A DNA stretch of 64,000 nt from Raphanus sativus (taxonomy: Eukaryota > Streptophyta > Magnoliopsida > Brassicales > Brassicaceae). Made by a program: the position numbers and the translations under genes. Where the stretch lies: assembly GCF_000801105.2 (NCBI RefSeq), contig NC_079515.1, forward strand, positions 6,138,001 to 6,202,000, read 5' to 3'. The first letter of the stretch is position 1. Each line of letters opens with the position of its first letter. The notes beneath the pieces were generated by a model. It was not told the origin of the DNA, ran no database searches, and worked only from the letters and a program-made list of their open reading frames with translations. Positions 51,788-64,000 of this stretch are shown piece after piece.

Positions 51788-52133
51788 TGTAACATCCCGA
51801 GTTGTGATATACGGAAAGGCTTAAGAGAATTGATTTGGCTACCTATGTCATCAAAGTTAACTTACCTTTTCCGTCACACATCCGTTTAGAACTCCAGTGT
51901 TAAGCGTGCTTGGGCTGGAGTAGTGGAAGGATGGGTGACCTATCGGGAAGTGATTCGCGATACCGTGTAAGTGAGGCCAAAGCACGAGAAAAGGTCGGGT
52001 GGTGATTGCAGGGTCAGTAAACAATGATTTCGAGCCTTGGGAAATTAACGACCGACCGTCGGATGGGATGGGACCCACGCCGAGAGAGCGGGCGTGGGTG
52101 GCCCATTAGCCGTAGGCGGGTCGGGGCGTTACA
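51788..52133 (+). repeat. Cassandra LTR 2
   Basis: 346 bp. It retains the exact C-box GGATGGGTGACC, so it is the better-preserved candidate polymerase III promoter. It lacks two bases present in LTR 1 near 52079. Confidence 0.88.
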
Positions 52134-52138
52134 GGTTG

Positions 52139-53309
52139 ATTATGAAATGTTACAACGGTTTAATAATAAATTACCAATATAAATATATTATAACATTATA
52201 AAATATAAAAAATATACCATTGTGATAAAATATAATAATAATAAATAATAATATTTTGTTTATTTATTTGTTTTTTTAATCAGTTGAAAGTTGATGACAA
52301 AAAAATAAGTTGAAAGTTATAATTGTAATAATTTTTTTTGAAAATTATATTAAAATTTTTAAAAGAATATTTTGTTTCATTTTATATGTGTATATCTTTA
52401 TATTTATAAGTATATTAATTTTAAAGTTCTAATGAAAAGCTAGTTTAAAGTTTTTATAAAAAATATTTATGGTACTGTTTGTAAATTTAAATTAATATAT
52501 AAAATGTGGATATATTGTTATTTATAACATTCTATTTTTTTAATTTATTTTTTTAAAAAAATAATTTTATATTTATTTATCCAACCAGAATCGCCTGCAA
52601 CCGTAAAAGCTAATTGGAACCAACTTTTGATTTTAAGAGGTTCGGAGCGATTTGAAGCAATTTTTAACGGTTTATACGATTGTTTTGAAACGCTGTCAAC
52701 TGCTACTAACCACAAAATATGTGTTTACGGGTGGTAGCGGAGAAACCAGTCAAATCCTTATAAATATGTGTTTAGTTGTTTGATAAGAACAAGTTATTTA
52801 GTTGTTTCACAAGAAAAAAGTAATTAATTAGACCAGTATTAAGCGATTTTCCCTATATATTTTACATTAGTAATAACCTTTATTGATGAGAAACTGTTCA
52901 AGTTTATGGAATTTATTGGACCAGTATTAGGCTGTGGGCCAAAAGTAGACTTATGATTCAAGTTTATGGAATCCATTTACCAAATGAGTCTATGCGTTAC
53001 AATGAGTTTTGTTTGATTTTTTATTTTAATAAATTATTTATCATAGTTTTATGATTATTTTTATATACTGTGTAGAATTTATTTAATAATTAAAAACTCA
53101 TTTTCACACATAAATTCAAATTCAAATTTGTATTGTATAATTATGGTAAATAGATGAATTGTTATCAATTTTATACCAAAAAATAGAGAAAATACTATAC
53201 TTAAAAGTTTAAATTGAATCCAATCCGAAATAAGAATTAGAATAAAACAAAAAATTGAAAGTTAAATAACGATCTGAGTCAATGACAAACACTACACTTT
53301 CTTATGTAC
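52139..53309. other. AT-rich spacer
   Basis: No gene or defined element recognised. Confidence 0.4.
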
Positions 53310-55150
53310 TAAGTTAATGTTTTATTAAATAAATTTTAAATTTTCTATTTTTACTAGATTTTTTTTTAAAAAAACATTCTATTTTATAAATCACCTTTTT
53401 ATGTACAATTAAAAATAAAATACTATTAACACGCATTTACATTTTTGTTTAGGATTTTAGAAAAAGAAAATTACTGTCATATAACCTTCTATAGTTATCT
53501 TCTATTTAGAAGTTCAGAAAAGTTATATTGCTATTAAATAATTATCTCTAGTTACTAATAATTGTTTTTAAAAAATTACTATTTTGACAATTTGTATTAA
53601 CACTATTTTTAAACTTATTTTTTAGTTAAACAACTTTTTGTATCATGTTTATCATCAAATTCTCATCTTAAAAATATTATCAGATAACTTTTTACAATTT
53701 TCTTTTGGTTAGGACTTAAAAAACTATGACACAAATCTCTTTTGTTTAGGATATTTTTAAAAGCAAAACAATTATCAAATATTCTTTTACAAATTAATAT
53801 TACATAACCTTTTACAACTATATTTTGTCTAGGATTTAGAAAATAAAATTAGTATCAAATAATTATTTCCAGTTAATATTAACTATTTTTCAGTGTTGCC
53901 ATTTTCAAAATTCATTTTTTCAATATCACTAATATTTTTACAGTTTTTATTGTTAATTAAATAAATTTTTAAATTTAATTCAATAACTTTTAGTATGATG
54001 TTTATCATCAAATTTTTAAATTACTATAAAATTCTCTCTGGTCGGGATTTAAAAATAAAAATAAAAAGAAATCTTATTTAGTTAAGATTAAAAAGGAATA
54101 AAATATTTTACAAATATATTTTATTTAGGGTTTTTAGTAAAAAAGAAGTTATTTTCACATAATGACAGGTTTTATTGACATATTCACAAATTTTGTTTTA
54201 ATTGACCCATGTCACAATAATTTTGGATGAAATATTTGATGTTATTTTTTGTTTATAATCTTTTAACACAAATTATCTATTAAAAAGTAAAGTTAGTTAA
54301 TTATAAGAACAATATGATTACTTTTACAGTTTTATTTTATTTTGACTTTTAAAAAGGAAAATACTTATTTTATAGTTAGTTTTTCTTTAGAAAAATTATA
54401 CAACTAACTTAGTTTTTTATAAAAAAAATTCTGTTTAATTAATTATATGTTTTGTATTACACATACAAACACATATTCATCATATGCACACATACATGTA
54501 GGACAACAATATCATAATTAAAAATTTATGTTAGCATTATAAGATGTACCAAAGATAATATAAAATTGAGTTGTATTAATAAATTAAAAGAAAATACTCG
54601 TATATTATTTTTCATGTAAATACTATTATGTTTTGTAAAATTAATATGTGGAAGCTTAAACCTAAATATAGATTTGAAATATTCATTTTTATTTTCTAAA
54701 ATCTTAATAAAATTTAAAATAATGTTTGATAGTAGTTTTATTTAAAACAAATCCTAAACAAAAAAAATTGTATCATATGTTTTAAGTCCTAAGTAAAGAG
54801 AATTGTAAAAAAAATATTTAATAATATTTTTTAAACGGATGTGAATATAACATGATATTAAAATTTATTATTAAAAATGAATTGTAAGAATTGTAGTGAT
54901 ACAAATTGTAAAAATATTAATTTTAAAACTATTTGTTATTAATTTAGTTTTTAGGAATTTCTACACAGAAGATAATTGTTAAAGATTCTATGATATTAAT
55001 TTTCCTTTTCTAAACCCCTAAACAAATAACGTAAAAAAATATCTGATAGTATTTTTATTTTCTTTTTCAAATTCTAAATAAATAGATTTATAAAATAGAA
55101 TGTTTTTCTTTTTAAAAATCTTATCAAAGTGACAATTTTTTAAATTTTAT
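53310..55150. repeat. Large imperfect foldback, arms ~500 bp
   Basis: The left arm (about 53310-53810) and right arm (about 54690-55150) are reverse complements. A 21-bp perfect match pairs 53372-53392 with 55085-55105. Further matched pairs include GTTTAGGATTTTAGAAAAAG at 53448 and its complement near 55010-55030, and TTAGGACTTAAAA near 53710 with its complement near 54780. The ~0.9 kb centre contains additional TTTAGGATTTAGAAAAT-like units. Such long-armed, non-coding, AT-rich structures are known for foldback and long-TIR Mutator-like elements. The termini are not resolved. Confidence 0.6.
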
Positions 55151-57345
55151 TTTAAAGTAATCTTTTAAATAGAATTGATGAAAAAAATGACACTAAAAAT
55201 ATTTAATGAACAAAAAGAAATTAGGATATTGTCTTAATTATAAATTTAATATTCTCAAATTTATGGAATATTTATATACATGTTTATCGTTTTCAAAAAA
55301 AGTAAATATAATTTCAGACATATGCGCCATCATTTGTTTAGCAAAGTATATAAAGCTTTTATAAAAATAATGGAATGATAAAAGTACAGTTTTAATCCAA
55401 ATATAATTTTACTTAAACTTAAAATTATTTAAGTAGTTAAATTTGATAAATTCTTGTTCAAAATCTCACATCACTTCAGAATAGTTCAGATTATCAAGTA
55501 CATGCAATTTTACAATGCAATATCTTATATATTTAACAATGACATTTGAGATAATATACATCAAACCTAGACAACTTTTCAAAGTGTTCCAACCGTTGAT
55601 TTTGTGACCTTCCGGTGTATTGAAAAGATCATTAATCATATTTAACAAAACAGAAAATTGTGGAGGTCCTTAATCACTTTCCTTATTGAGCTTACAAACA
55701 AAAAATAGAAAAAAATTAAAGAAAAGTCTCATCAGATCAATGTCTTAATCAACTTGATTGATTCTATCTTTAGGCATAATTAATCATGGCCATTAATATA
55801 TGCTAATCTAACGTCAACTAATGTTAATGTATGATTTACATCAGTTATACGCCAAGTTCTAAAATGTGTTAGGCAACGCGTTCTATATGAATCTAGCGAT
55901 TTATCAAAAAATTGAAGATAATTTAAAAAATACTTGGAGATTAGTTATTATTATTTTATTTTATATTTAAAATTAAATATATAATGTAAAAACATATTAT
56001 AGTGTGATAATTTGTTTATATATTATTATTAAAAACTGTATAGATATTTAATTTTAACAAGAAAATCATTTCTAAAATTAATTTATATTATCTAGTTACG
56101 AATAATCAAATACAAAAACTAAACTAATATTTCATATATATATTGTATCATCAAAACCACGCATCTCAGATTTGTTAGAAATATTTATTTCATCGGTAAG
56201 AAATGAACCAAATTTTTTTTGTCAACGGTCTAATCAAACAAAAAAAAACACGCTTTATGTTTTTTGAACTGCCAATAAAAAAAGTAATTTTGTTCACAAT
56301 GCTTTATAAATAAAAATACAAAAAATCTAAAAAGGTTAAATTCCCAGATCGACTAACGTAAGCAAAAATGTTGCTTAGATGATTTATAAATAGACTCACA
56401 GTTGTGTTTGTGTGTGTAATATTACAAGTTGGGTTTCTTTAAGAACCCAAAATCTTGGCGAAAAGTTAAAATTTTTGGCTTATTAATCAGTTATAAAATG
56501 GTTAAAAATTGGTACAGTACCGATTAATCAGTTTAACCGACCGATTTATTGGGGTCCGAATAAATACGTGATTTGGGTTTATTCACTGTGGAACCCCTGT
56601 GTAGAGTGCCTAGGCGGCTGAAAAATCAGTTGGGCATCCGCGTTTTAGACTCGGGTTTAATTTTTAATTTTTTTTAAAAAATGTTTTGGGTTTTTAATTA
56701 AAAAAGCTTAACATATACTTTAGATATATGCAGGGAAAATGTACTTTCTATATATTGATCGTAAGAACTAGACGCATATATTTATTAGGAGAAAATTATT
56801 TACACTGATTGATAATATTTGTTATATGTATGCGTGACAAAAAGAAAGTATGCGTGAGACGATAAAACAGGACCACGACGTTGGGATTTTGGGTGAAACA
56901 TTCAAGGGGACGCCGGGTTTATCTAAAGCACATTGGGTTTACTGTATATCTCTTTTGTCTTGTGGTTGATTCATATTGACTTATTTAATGATTCGATTTG
57001 TTTTTTTCTTAAACTACAACTAATCAGAGACTATTCAATGATCTCTACTTCATTTGAACGTACACGTACAGTGTGGTGATGAAGAACTTTAGCCTTCCCC
57101 ATCGAAAGCTTAGATATCTCTCCTTTATCGTATAGTGTGGAAGTTGATTGAATAAATTTATCCCAATTTTTAGTAATTCTTCATTTAACCTCCTATTTTT
57201 TCTAGTATATTCTCCTTTTTTTTTCTACACTTGTTATACTTTATTCTTGTGAATTTACAAACGAATAAAAACAAATGTTAACGCTGAATTAAGAAAGAAA
57301 AGAATCTTAAAAGAATATTATATCTTTTATAAAAACTGAAGGAAC
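55151..57345. other. AT-rich spacer with decayed repeat
   Basis: No gene seen. About 56450-56660 contains a degenerate dispersed repeat (GTGCCTAGGCGGCTGAAAAA and TTGGGCATCCGCG). The rest is unassigned AT-rich DNA. Confidence 0.35.
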
Positions 57346-57492
57346 TACGCGCCTGTGCTCGGATAATCAAGGCATTATGTGGATCTCCAAGAGACCTAAG
57401 TTCAAATCCGCACCACACCAAATTTCCACAACGCGTGGTCACCGAAACTTTCACATTCTCTTTTTGGAAAATGGTTTACCATTTCAAAAGCC
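57346..57492 (+). mobile_element. SINE (tRNA-derived, Brassicaceae type)
   Basis: Starts near GCGCCTGTGCTCGGATAATC and contains a polymerase III B-box-like AGTTCAAATCC at 57399-57409 after AGAGACCTA. This is the layout of tRNA-derived Brassicaceae SINEs. Direct repeats GAAGGAAC at 57338-57345 and 57493-57500 flank it as a short target duplication. The 3' tail TTTTTGGAAAATGG is decayed. Confidence 0.6.
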
Positions 57493-57846
57493 GAAGGAAC
57501 CATAACCCACTTATAGAACGATACTTTTGCCATAACAAAGTCTCTAAGTTCACTTTAATTACATGTACAAGCAGTTAAAAAAAATATATACCGGAAAAAT
57601 ATTTATGATATATGCCTCGTTATATATATTTATCTTTGAAGATTCTCATTTACCAGACTAATTGTCCTCATATATTAGTACAACAAAGATCCAAATCAGA
57701 TCGAGAGTATACCCTTTAGATTTTTGAAAATAGGATCCAAATCAGATCGAGAGTATATCCTTTTGATTTTTGAAAATAGGATCCAAATTAAACAAAACGT
57801 TGAAAATAAAAACATTTAAAGCATTCGAGTTAGGTTTTAAGAACCA
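57493..57846. other. Spacer with short tandem duplication
   Basis: GATCCAAATCAGATCGAGAG followed by TATA(C/T)CC occurs near 57687 and again near 57731, and the start of a third unit (GGATCCAAAT) near 57779. It is a ~45-bp local tandem repeat. No gene seen. Confidence 0.5.
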
Positions 57847-58720
57847 CTAGATTTTGACCCGCACGCCCGTGCGGGTGTATATTTCAAAAATATATTGCTA
57901 CTTATTTTTCATGTCAATATCAAAGTTGGATAAAAAAAATTCAAATTTGAAAAACCGAACCAATCACGATCAGAAAGAATAATACCAAACTCGAACCAAA
58001 ATTGATTAAATATCCAAATTATTCAAATTTTGATATTTAGACAACTGAAACCATAACCAATAGGAACCGAAATATTTTGGATATCAAAATGTATTCGAAA
58101 AGATTTATATACTAATATATATGTTAATTATTTTTTAGTTTTAATATATATAAAAACATCCAGAATATATATGATACTTTTAGGTTGGTTTAAATACTTG
58201 AAAATATATTAAAATATTCAAATATAAATATCTAACATAGTGGAAGTACACTGAAAACACCAAAAATATTTTAAATAATTATTGATTTTTATCCAAAATT
58301 TAAACCAAATCAATTTATATGTTAAGTTTAGGTATTTTGACATATGTTATTCAGATTTATATACAATATATTATTTTGTTTATTTATTTTAAGAAATTCA
58401 AAATATAATGACTTTAAAAAATAATTTAAATGGGTTATCCAAATCCGAACTGAATCCGCAAAGATCCGAATATAATTCGAACTGAAGTTTAGAAATATCT
58501 GAATGGAACTGAAATCTTTGACCCCGGAAACCCAAAACTCAAACAGATCCGAAACGAATCTGAATGGATACTTGAACGCCTAATCCTAATCATAACTTGA
58601 ACTGAAATTTAGAAATATATGAATGGGCTGAAATCTTTGACTCCGAAAACTCGAAACCCAAATAGATCCGAAACGAACCGGAATGGATCTCTGAACGCCC
58701 AGCCCTAATCACTATTATGT
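57847..58720 (-). mobile_element. Helitron 3' end with hAT-like remnant alongside
   Basis: CTAG at 57847-57850 (host T on the minus strand) is followed inward by a perfect hairpin, CCCGCACG / CGTGCGGG (57858-57875). This is a clean minus-strand Helitron 3' end. From ~57950 to 58710 is a decayed copy of the CCGAACCCGAA hAT family, with its right end present twice (near 58565-58590 and GAACGCCCAGCCCTA at 58694-58708). The Helitron 5' end was not located with confidence; 59157 (TCTTTAATAAC on the minus strand) is one candidate. Confidence 0.5.
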
Positions 58721-60796
58721 ATCATATATATGTCATCATATAATTAATTGCATTGGTCCATCATATAAATAATCATATAATTAATAGTATTTATTTACTT
58801 TTATATGTAGAGGTTTAAATTTGTTTCAAAATTTTGTATTGTATTTGACTCATAACTGATTTTAAATTATTTTTGACAATAAATGTATAAACTAATTATT
58901 TTTTTACTGCATAAAATTTTTAAATATAAGTGATAGGTTTGCTAATTGTATTTTTATGTTGGAACCATAAACTAAATCCAGATAAAAAGACATGTTTACA
59001 ACTATACAAAACCTTCCACTTTATTACATTTAATTTTGACCAACAATGATAGTATTTATTTTAAAACAATGCTTTTGCAGTTAGCAAAAAAAAAATGCTC
59101 TTAACTAAATTAATTTAAGCAAAAACACATTCTACATTCATTTACCAAGTTATTAAAGACTATATAAAATTGTTTCAATATCCATTAGATTTTGACCACT
59201 ATATCGATCCGCGCAAGTTTTTTCTCATTTTTGTAATTGTTTATATATGTTTTATATTTAACTATTTTATTAAATATTTTTTTAGCAAAGCACTAAAAAC
59301 TTTTTCTTTTTCTTTAAGCACTAAAAATTTATTACAGCTATTTGTCAAAGATAGCGCATTAGCTGAAATTTCAGTAGTACGGTCATTCAAAGCTGATTGA
59401 AGTTGTTAACTGCTATAAGCGTTTTCTGAAAACTTTTGGCTGCTATTGTTGTGGATGGTTTTGTGGTTCTATATCAGCACTGTCTTGCTTTAAATTTTCG
59501 AAATCCTTTTTCGCAAGTTCTTCTCGTACCTGTGCTTACAAGCAAAAATGAACACTATTTCGGAAACATGGAATGGTATATCAAAAGAGAGAAAGAATTG
59601 AGTTAAAATGGCACACTGTTGAATGTTGATAGTATGCAAAGTTTGCTGAATTGTATTCCATCGCACCTTTACATTTTTAAAACACATCCCCTTCACTGTA
59701 AAAGAACATGGAGGAAAAGCAAAATTTATCAGAAAATGACAAAAGTGTTGTTCAAACGCCAATATCCACACGAGTTTGACCAGACTAATATATAGTTACT
59801 TCAAGTTGAACAAAGCTTTTGAAAGAGACTTATATCTGCACCCTACACTAAATATAACATGCACACAACAACACGAAGCATTAGTCTTCCAGAATCAATA
59901 GGATGCCAAGTAACAAAACTTTATGTTGCTACCAAAGAAACCTTAACATAGGACAAAGCAAAAGAGGTGCAAACTCAAACTTGCATAGAAATTTCAGAGC
60001 TAAAAAGCATGGAGGAGTCGCAGTAAAAGAAGTACCTCAAATTGTTCTAGATTGGAAAAATCTCCAGAGTCTAATCTCTTCCAGTGTCTTAGAAGCTACA
60101 ACACACACCAAACAGAGATAAGACAAACAGAAAACTAATGAGCTTTAACATCAACAAAAGGGACAGCAATCACCTCCTTAGGATCAACAAAAAAATAACA
60201 TTATGATACCTCCAAGACTCCAACCGCAAGATGATGAACATAAGGACGCCGTTAATGGAAACAACACGATCTTCATCACTCACCTCTCTCCCTTTAATCG
60301 CCAAGGTTCTATCAAATAAGAGTATATTAGGTTAATGTAATCAAAGTACTAAAGTACCCTTAATGTAATTGCTTCTCTCCCTTTAAGAACACGTTTAATT
60401 TATTAGGTAGAGTTTCCTTAGTTAAAAACGACTGTGTATAATGATAATCCAATAGCATAGAATGGTAAATATTTAGGAAAAATCAGGGTTAAGTATTAAA
60501 TGTACTTCAGTTTTAATAGTTTAGATGCATGTGTCTAAGACATATTAAGTGACCATTGACTAGAAACCTAATTCGTATCAAAAAATATATTTCAAAAGGT
60601 GTAGTTAACGATTGAGAGTCTAGATATCGCGCGTCTTGGCTCATTGGCTGGCTCCGCTAAGATGGCATCATATAGATCTATCTAATTACAGTAGAAGACA
60701 TCAGCACATACTAACCGTATAGTTTTAATGAGTGTAAAAAACAGAGGACAGTAAATACAATACAAAACTGCATAGTATATGTCTACTACGGGTTTG
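58721..60796. other. AT-rich repeat-derived DNA
   Basis: Another decayed Helitron-like end, CATTAGATTTTGACCACTAT followed by CGATCCGCGCAAG, is near 59181-59217. The stretch 59.5-60.3 kb has slightly less AT bias, but no protein family or splice logic was recognised. Confidence 0.35.
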
Positions 60797-60813
60797 CCGG
60801 CGCTACGCGCCGG
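60797..60813 (-). repeat. Helitron-type terminal hairpin
   Basis: Perfect 7-bp stem CCGGCGC / GCGCCGG with TAC loop. The spacing to GTAGTAG on the minus strand resembles a Helitron 3' terminus, but a clean CTAG is missing. Confidence 0.5.
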
Positions 60814-61105
60814 TTTTGCTAATTTTGTTATGATTAGACTATAGTTTTATTATTTAGAACATTTCTCAACAGTATTTTAGAAAACAAAATATGTATATGA
60901 TTTTATGGAATTTATTAATTTGATTGTAGTCTTTTCAAAGTTACCATGAAAGAAATTTAAGTTTAAATATATGCATGAGAGTTCGAAAGTGTAATAGCTG
61001 AATTGTTTATTATTTAATTGAAACTTATTAATTTAAATTATGATTTAGAAAATGTATAAATGTGGACTTCATCTTACAATGATTATATTAAATTAGACTT
61101 TATAC

Positions 61106-61139
<34 letters not shown>

Positions 61140-61165
61140 TATGTTGTGAAAATATTACTTTTCAC

Positions 61166-61202
<37 letters not shown>

Positions 61203-64000
61203 ATAATTAGATATGATAGTAAAGATGTCTAAAAACTTAAATTGATAAATCTATGCTAGTTATATAAACTGCATTTTTATTTATCTTTTATTTTGCGTCA
61301 TCTCATTTGGAATAAGATGATTTTTTTGTCACGTTTTATACTATCAGCTTTGTATTTGTTCAGTTCAACTTGGGTTACTCTTCAGTTATCGGCTAAAATG
61401 GAACCAAACCGATAACCCAAAGTAAATGAAATTGATCTTGTTTTTGGCTAGATCCATAACTGAACCGATATTCTTACTTCGGATCGGGTTCGGGTTTGAG
61501 ATTTATGCCCAGACCTAGTTTTGTATATTGGGATGATGGGGAGGTGTTATAATAGTTTGATGCTTTGGACTTTTCTAGGTTGATTTCTATGAATTATATT
61601 TTGTGAGCGGTGCTTATGATGATAATTTCAAATAATCACAGGTGTTATATTAACCGCTAGTTTCTTCTCGCTCTGGATTTGTCAAAATTAAGAAGTTGTG
61701 ACTATATCGATTTAACCAATCAGATGTATATTGATCGTAAAGATACATTCGAAGTTGGTACAGTGTATTTTTAATCCTAAATCTTAGTATTAAATTTTAA
61801 ATTTTTTTTTGATATTTATTGTTGTTGAGTAAATTTTTTTGGATGATGTAATTATGTGGTCATCTCTATTTGTTAAGAACATTATTTAATGTTTTATTAT
61901 GTTATATCGTAATAGGTTATAGGTTAATATATTTTGTGTTTGTGTTTTTCAATAATATGTTTTGTATATAATAGTAAAGTCTCTGATGTAAAACATATTA
62001 AATTTCAATAACTTTGCATTTGTTGTTTTAAGATTAACAGTTTAACGTTATAAATTGTATTTTATTTTTTATTTGAATATAAATATTTTATTTGTTGTTG
62101 AATATTTTTTATATGAATTGCATTTTTGTAAGATTTTTATTGGCATTCGTTATAAGATTTCTTGATGGTATTTGTGAACTCCCATAACTCCTCTACTTTC
62201 TTAAGATTGCATGTTTTCCAGAGACGGAAAAGACGTGTAACCACCATCTGAAAGCAACAACCGAACTTCAACTTAGAAAGAAGGATGTAGGATGAAACCA
62301 TTGTGGCGGTATATGTGTGTAAAGAAGCAGAAGGTTGAATCTGGTGAAGCAGGAAAATTTAATTATTTGCTTTCCTATTTATTAGCATCTATGAAATTAG
62401 GGAAAAAGTTTTTAAAATCAACGTCATGAGAGATATCTTCAATGAAAGAGTTAATGGCCAGACTTGATGAACATGTTTCAGTGACACGGAACGTTATAAT
62501 TCAGTAAAAGTTTTGCAGGTGGAACATTGATATGAATACACGATAACAGTAAAAAAAGAAGTATGTAAAATATTGGGGTTGGTTGTCAAAAATTTTGGAA
62601 TTGGGTCTCAACATCTTAATTAAATAAATTTGCATATAAATAATTTTAATGACTCAATATAAAAAAAATTAAATGATGATGACACATGACATTTTTCCCC
62701 TTATGGAGATAAAAAAATATACTTTATTATATAAGATATGTTTATGGAAGTGAAACCATTGGCAGAGTGTCAGCTAATACTTGAAGTCTTGAAATCACAT
62801 GACCTAATATATATATTTTAATTTTAAGCAAGGTAAAATAGTATCAAAATGTTTGATAATTGTCGATGTTTGGGCATGTCACGTAACATATGACCGTATA
62901 AATATGGAATTTAAGTTGGTGTAGATATTTTTGTAACTGGCATAAAAGTATTGTACCACATGATGAACTGAAAGCTATTTTTACAAAAGCTTACACATTG
63001 GATCATTTGAAAGTAGGTCGTTATTCTGCATATAGTTTTTCTTAATGGGGAAAGCATAAGACATAATAAATTTTTAAGTTAGGTTTACCCTTATTAAAAA
63101 CCGTATAGAAGGGTGAAATTTACCAACCTACACATGTTCTTGAAATAATCTCGTTTGTCCGAATCATCCTAGCATCTCACTTATTAGGGGTTTGAACATG
63201 TGTTTTCGTCCTATCCATCGTTTCAGTCTTATATATGCCTATCATGTACATTTTTAAGTTATTGTGCTTGGACGATAAAATCGTTAAAAATCTCGCATCT
63301 TTATCATCAAAATTGTTATATGTTGATAACACTTGGAAATAGTTTCGCGTATTTGTTAATTAAGTGATCACATTTCTCGTTTTCTTTGATGAACATTTTT
63401 CGTTTATTTATTTTTCATTTTTAAATCGAAGTGCTCCAAAAGACAAAAGTGGGGGATATATGATTGTCTTTGTTTGATTAGAAAATGATTGTGAGACAAA
63501 TTAAAAATTTGTATCCAAAGAGCCAATACCACCATTTAATGTTATCACTTAATTATTTTTTAAAATATAACAGATTTGTTGAATATATACATCAAATTTT
63601 TAGCAAAAGTATTTAGATTTTTTTTAAAACATCTACGTGAACATGTAGACGTAAATAACATAGTAATACCTTTCAGTCAACCATATATTTGTAATATTTT
63701 GTTTTGTTTAGGAAATTATATAGCAATGTTTATAGAAAAATATATAAAATAATCTTTATTGAAGATTTTAAAACTTATGACATTATTACATTTACTTTGG
63801 GACTCAATAAGTTATAAAATTTGGATTTTTGAAAATTATAATAATGTTTGTGATACTAAAGGTGGCCTCATTTGTAAAATTAATTTTCCTATATAAATCT
63901 TCACTTGATATATGTAAACTATAACATAAATAAATGTAAAATATTAGAACTTTGTTAAATAATTTTCATTAAACATTCATTAACAAAAACAGAGGAGGTC
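60814..64000. other. AT-rich gene-free right end of the window
   Basis: Contains an (AT)n microsatellite at about 61161-61200 and a short decayed hAT-like end (GGGTTCGGGTTTGAG...TGCCCAGACCTAG, 61485-61518). No gene, RNA gene or intact transposon was recognised. Confidence 0.4.

Larger units (their letters stand above)
51335..52133 (+). mobile_element. Cassandra-type TRIM retrotransposon with 5S-rRNA-like LTRs
   Basis: Two LTRs (51335-51682, 348 bp; 51788-52133, 346 bp) both start TGTAACATCCCGAG and end GGGGCGTTACA. They flank a 105-bp interior. A 5-bp target duplication GGTTG is at 51330-51334 and 52134-52138. The primer-binding site TGGTATCAGAGC (51685-51696) matches the initiator tRNA-Met 3' end. 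A purine tract GAGAGGGGGTGAA precedes LTR 2. Each LTR has a 5S-rRNA-like block with AGTTAAGCGTGCTTGGGC and GGATGGGTGACC, the internal RNA polymerase III boxes. The LTRs differ by about 14 substitutions and a 2-bp gap counted by eye (~96% identity). It encodes no protein and depends on helper elements. Confidence 0.92.

Noticed and set aside
51395..52078. Open frames on both strands, similar to each other
   Set aside because: They lie in the two Cassandra LTRs, which are non-coding; their similarity is due to the LTR repeat.
57350..57410. tRNA gene
   Set aside because: B-box-like sequence is present, but there is no complete cloverleaf or anticodon arm; flanking direct repeats point to a SINE.
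59490..59771. Possible captured replication-protein exon on the minus strand
   Set aside because: Some coding-like composition and an AG acceptor, but no motif that I can name; not enough to call.

Overview
This window is nuclear DNA of a Brassicaceae plant, most likely Brassica or a close relative. It has intron-rich genes with GT/AG introns, AT-rich intergenic DNA, and Helitron, hAT, Emigrant, SINE and Cassandra-type elements typical of that family. Gene order and protein content follow the Arabidopsis chromosome 3 interval around At3g15410 to At3g15500. Those locus names are from memory and no database was searched.

The gene-rich left part (1-15.8 kb) holds five genes. They are the 3' portion of an LRRC40-like leucine-rich-repeat gene (+), an F-box-like/RCC1-repeat gene (+), a YGL/LRDR (Wali7/DUF3700) stress and starvation gene (+), the ribosome-biogenesis Brix gene BRX1 (-) and a WDR44-like WD40 gene (-). 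A decayed copy of the 3' end of the RCC1 gene and a small hAT element lie in the gap after the RCC1 gene. BRX1 has an upstream telo-box and three site II elements, the usual signature of ribosome-biogenesis promoters.

The middle part (15.8-33.3 kb) is mostly intergenic. It contains a LINE reverse-transcriptase tail, a degenerate plus-strand Helitron (from 22.03 kb) carrying exon-like pieces of a Tmem14/FAX-like gene, a DUF1218 four-helix membrane protein gene (-) and an IST1-like ESCRT gene (+). The last two genes diverge around a MITE whose end has been duplicated in tandem.

From 33.6 to 39.5 kb there is a complete non-autonomous minus-strand Helitron of about 5.9 kb. Its interior is a higher-order satellite: three tandem copies of a ~1.09 kb A+B dimer, separated by long (CT)n tracts and containing telomere-like CCCTAAA words. 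To its right is a hAT element inserted into a 16-bp duplication left by a 26-bp poly(A) retroinsertion. The promoter side of the NAC055 (ANAC055-like) gene at 44.2-45.4 kb follows, with four CACGTG G-boxes, a near-perfect 79-bp hairpin and an Emigrant MITE nested in a Harbinger-type MITE.

The right part (45.4-64 kb) has no gene I can support. It holds a small Helitron, a hAT element with an 8-bp target duplication, an intact Cassandra-type TRIM whose LTRs carry 5S-rRNA-like promoter sequence, a ~1.85 kb foldback, a SINE and further Helitron end remnants. I found no prokaryotic system, CRISPR array, tRNA gene or genuine rRNA gene. The structures most worth a second look are the Helitron-borne higher-order satellite, the Cassandra element, the poly(A) insertion plus hAT pile-up, and the Tmem14-like gene pieces inside a Helitron.
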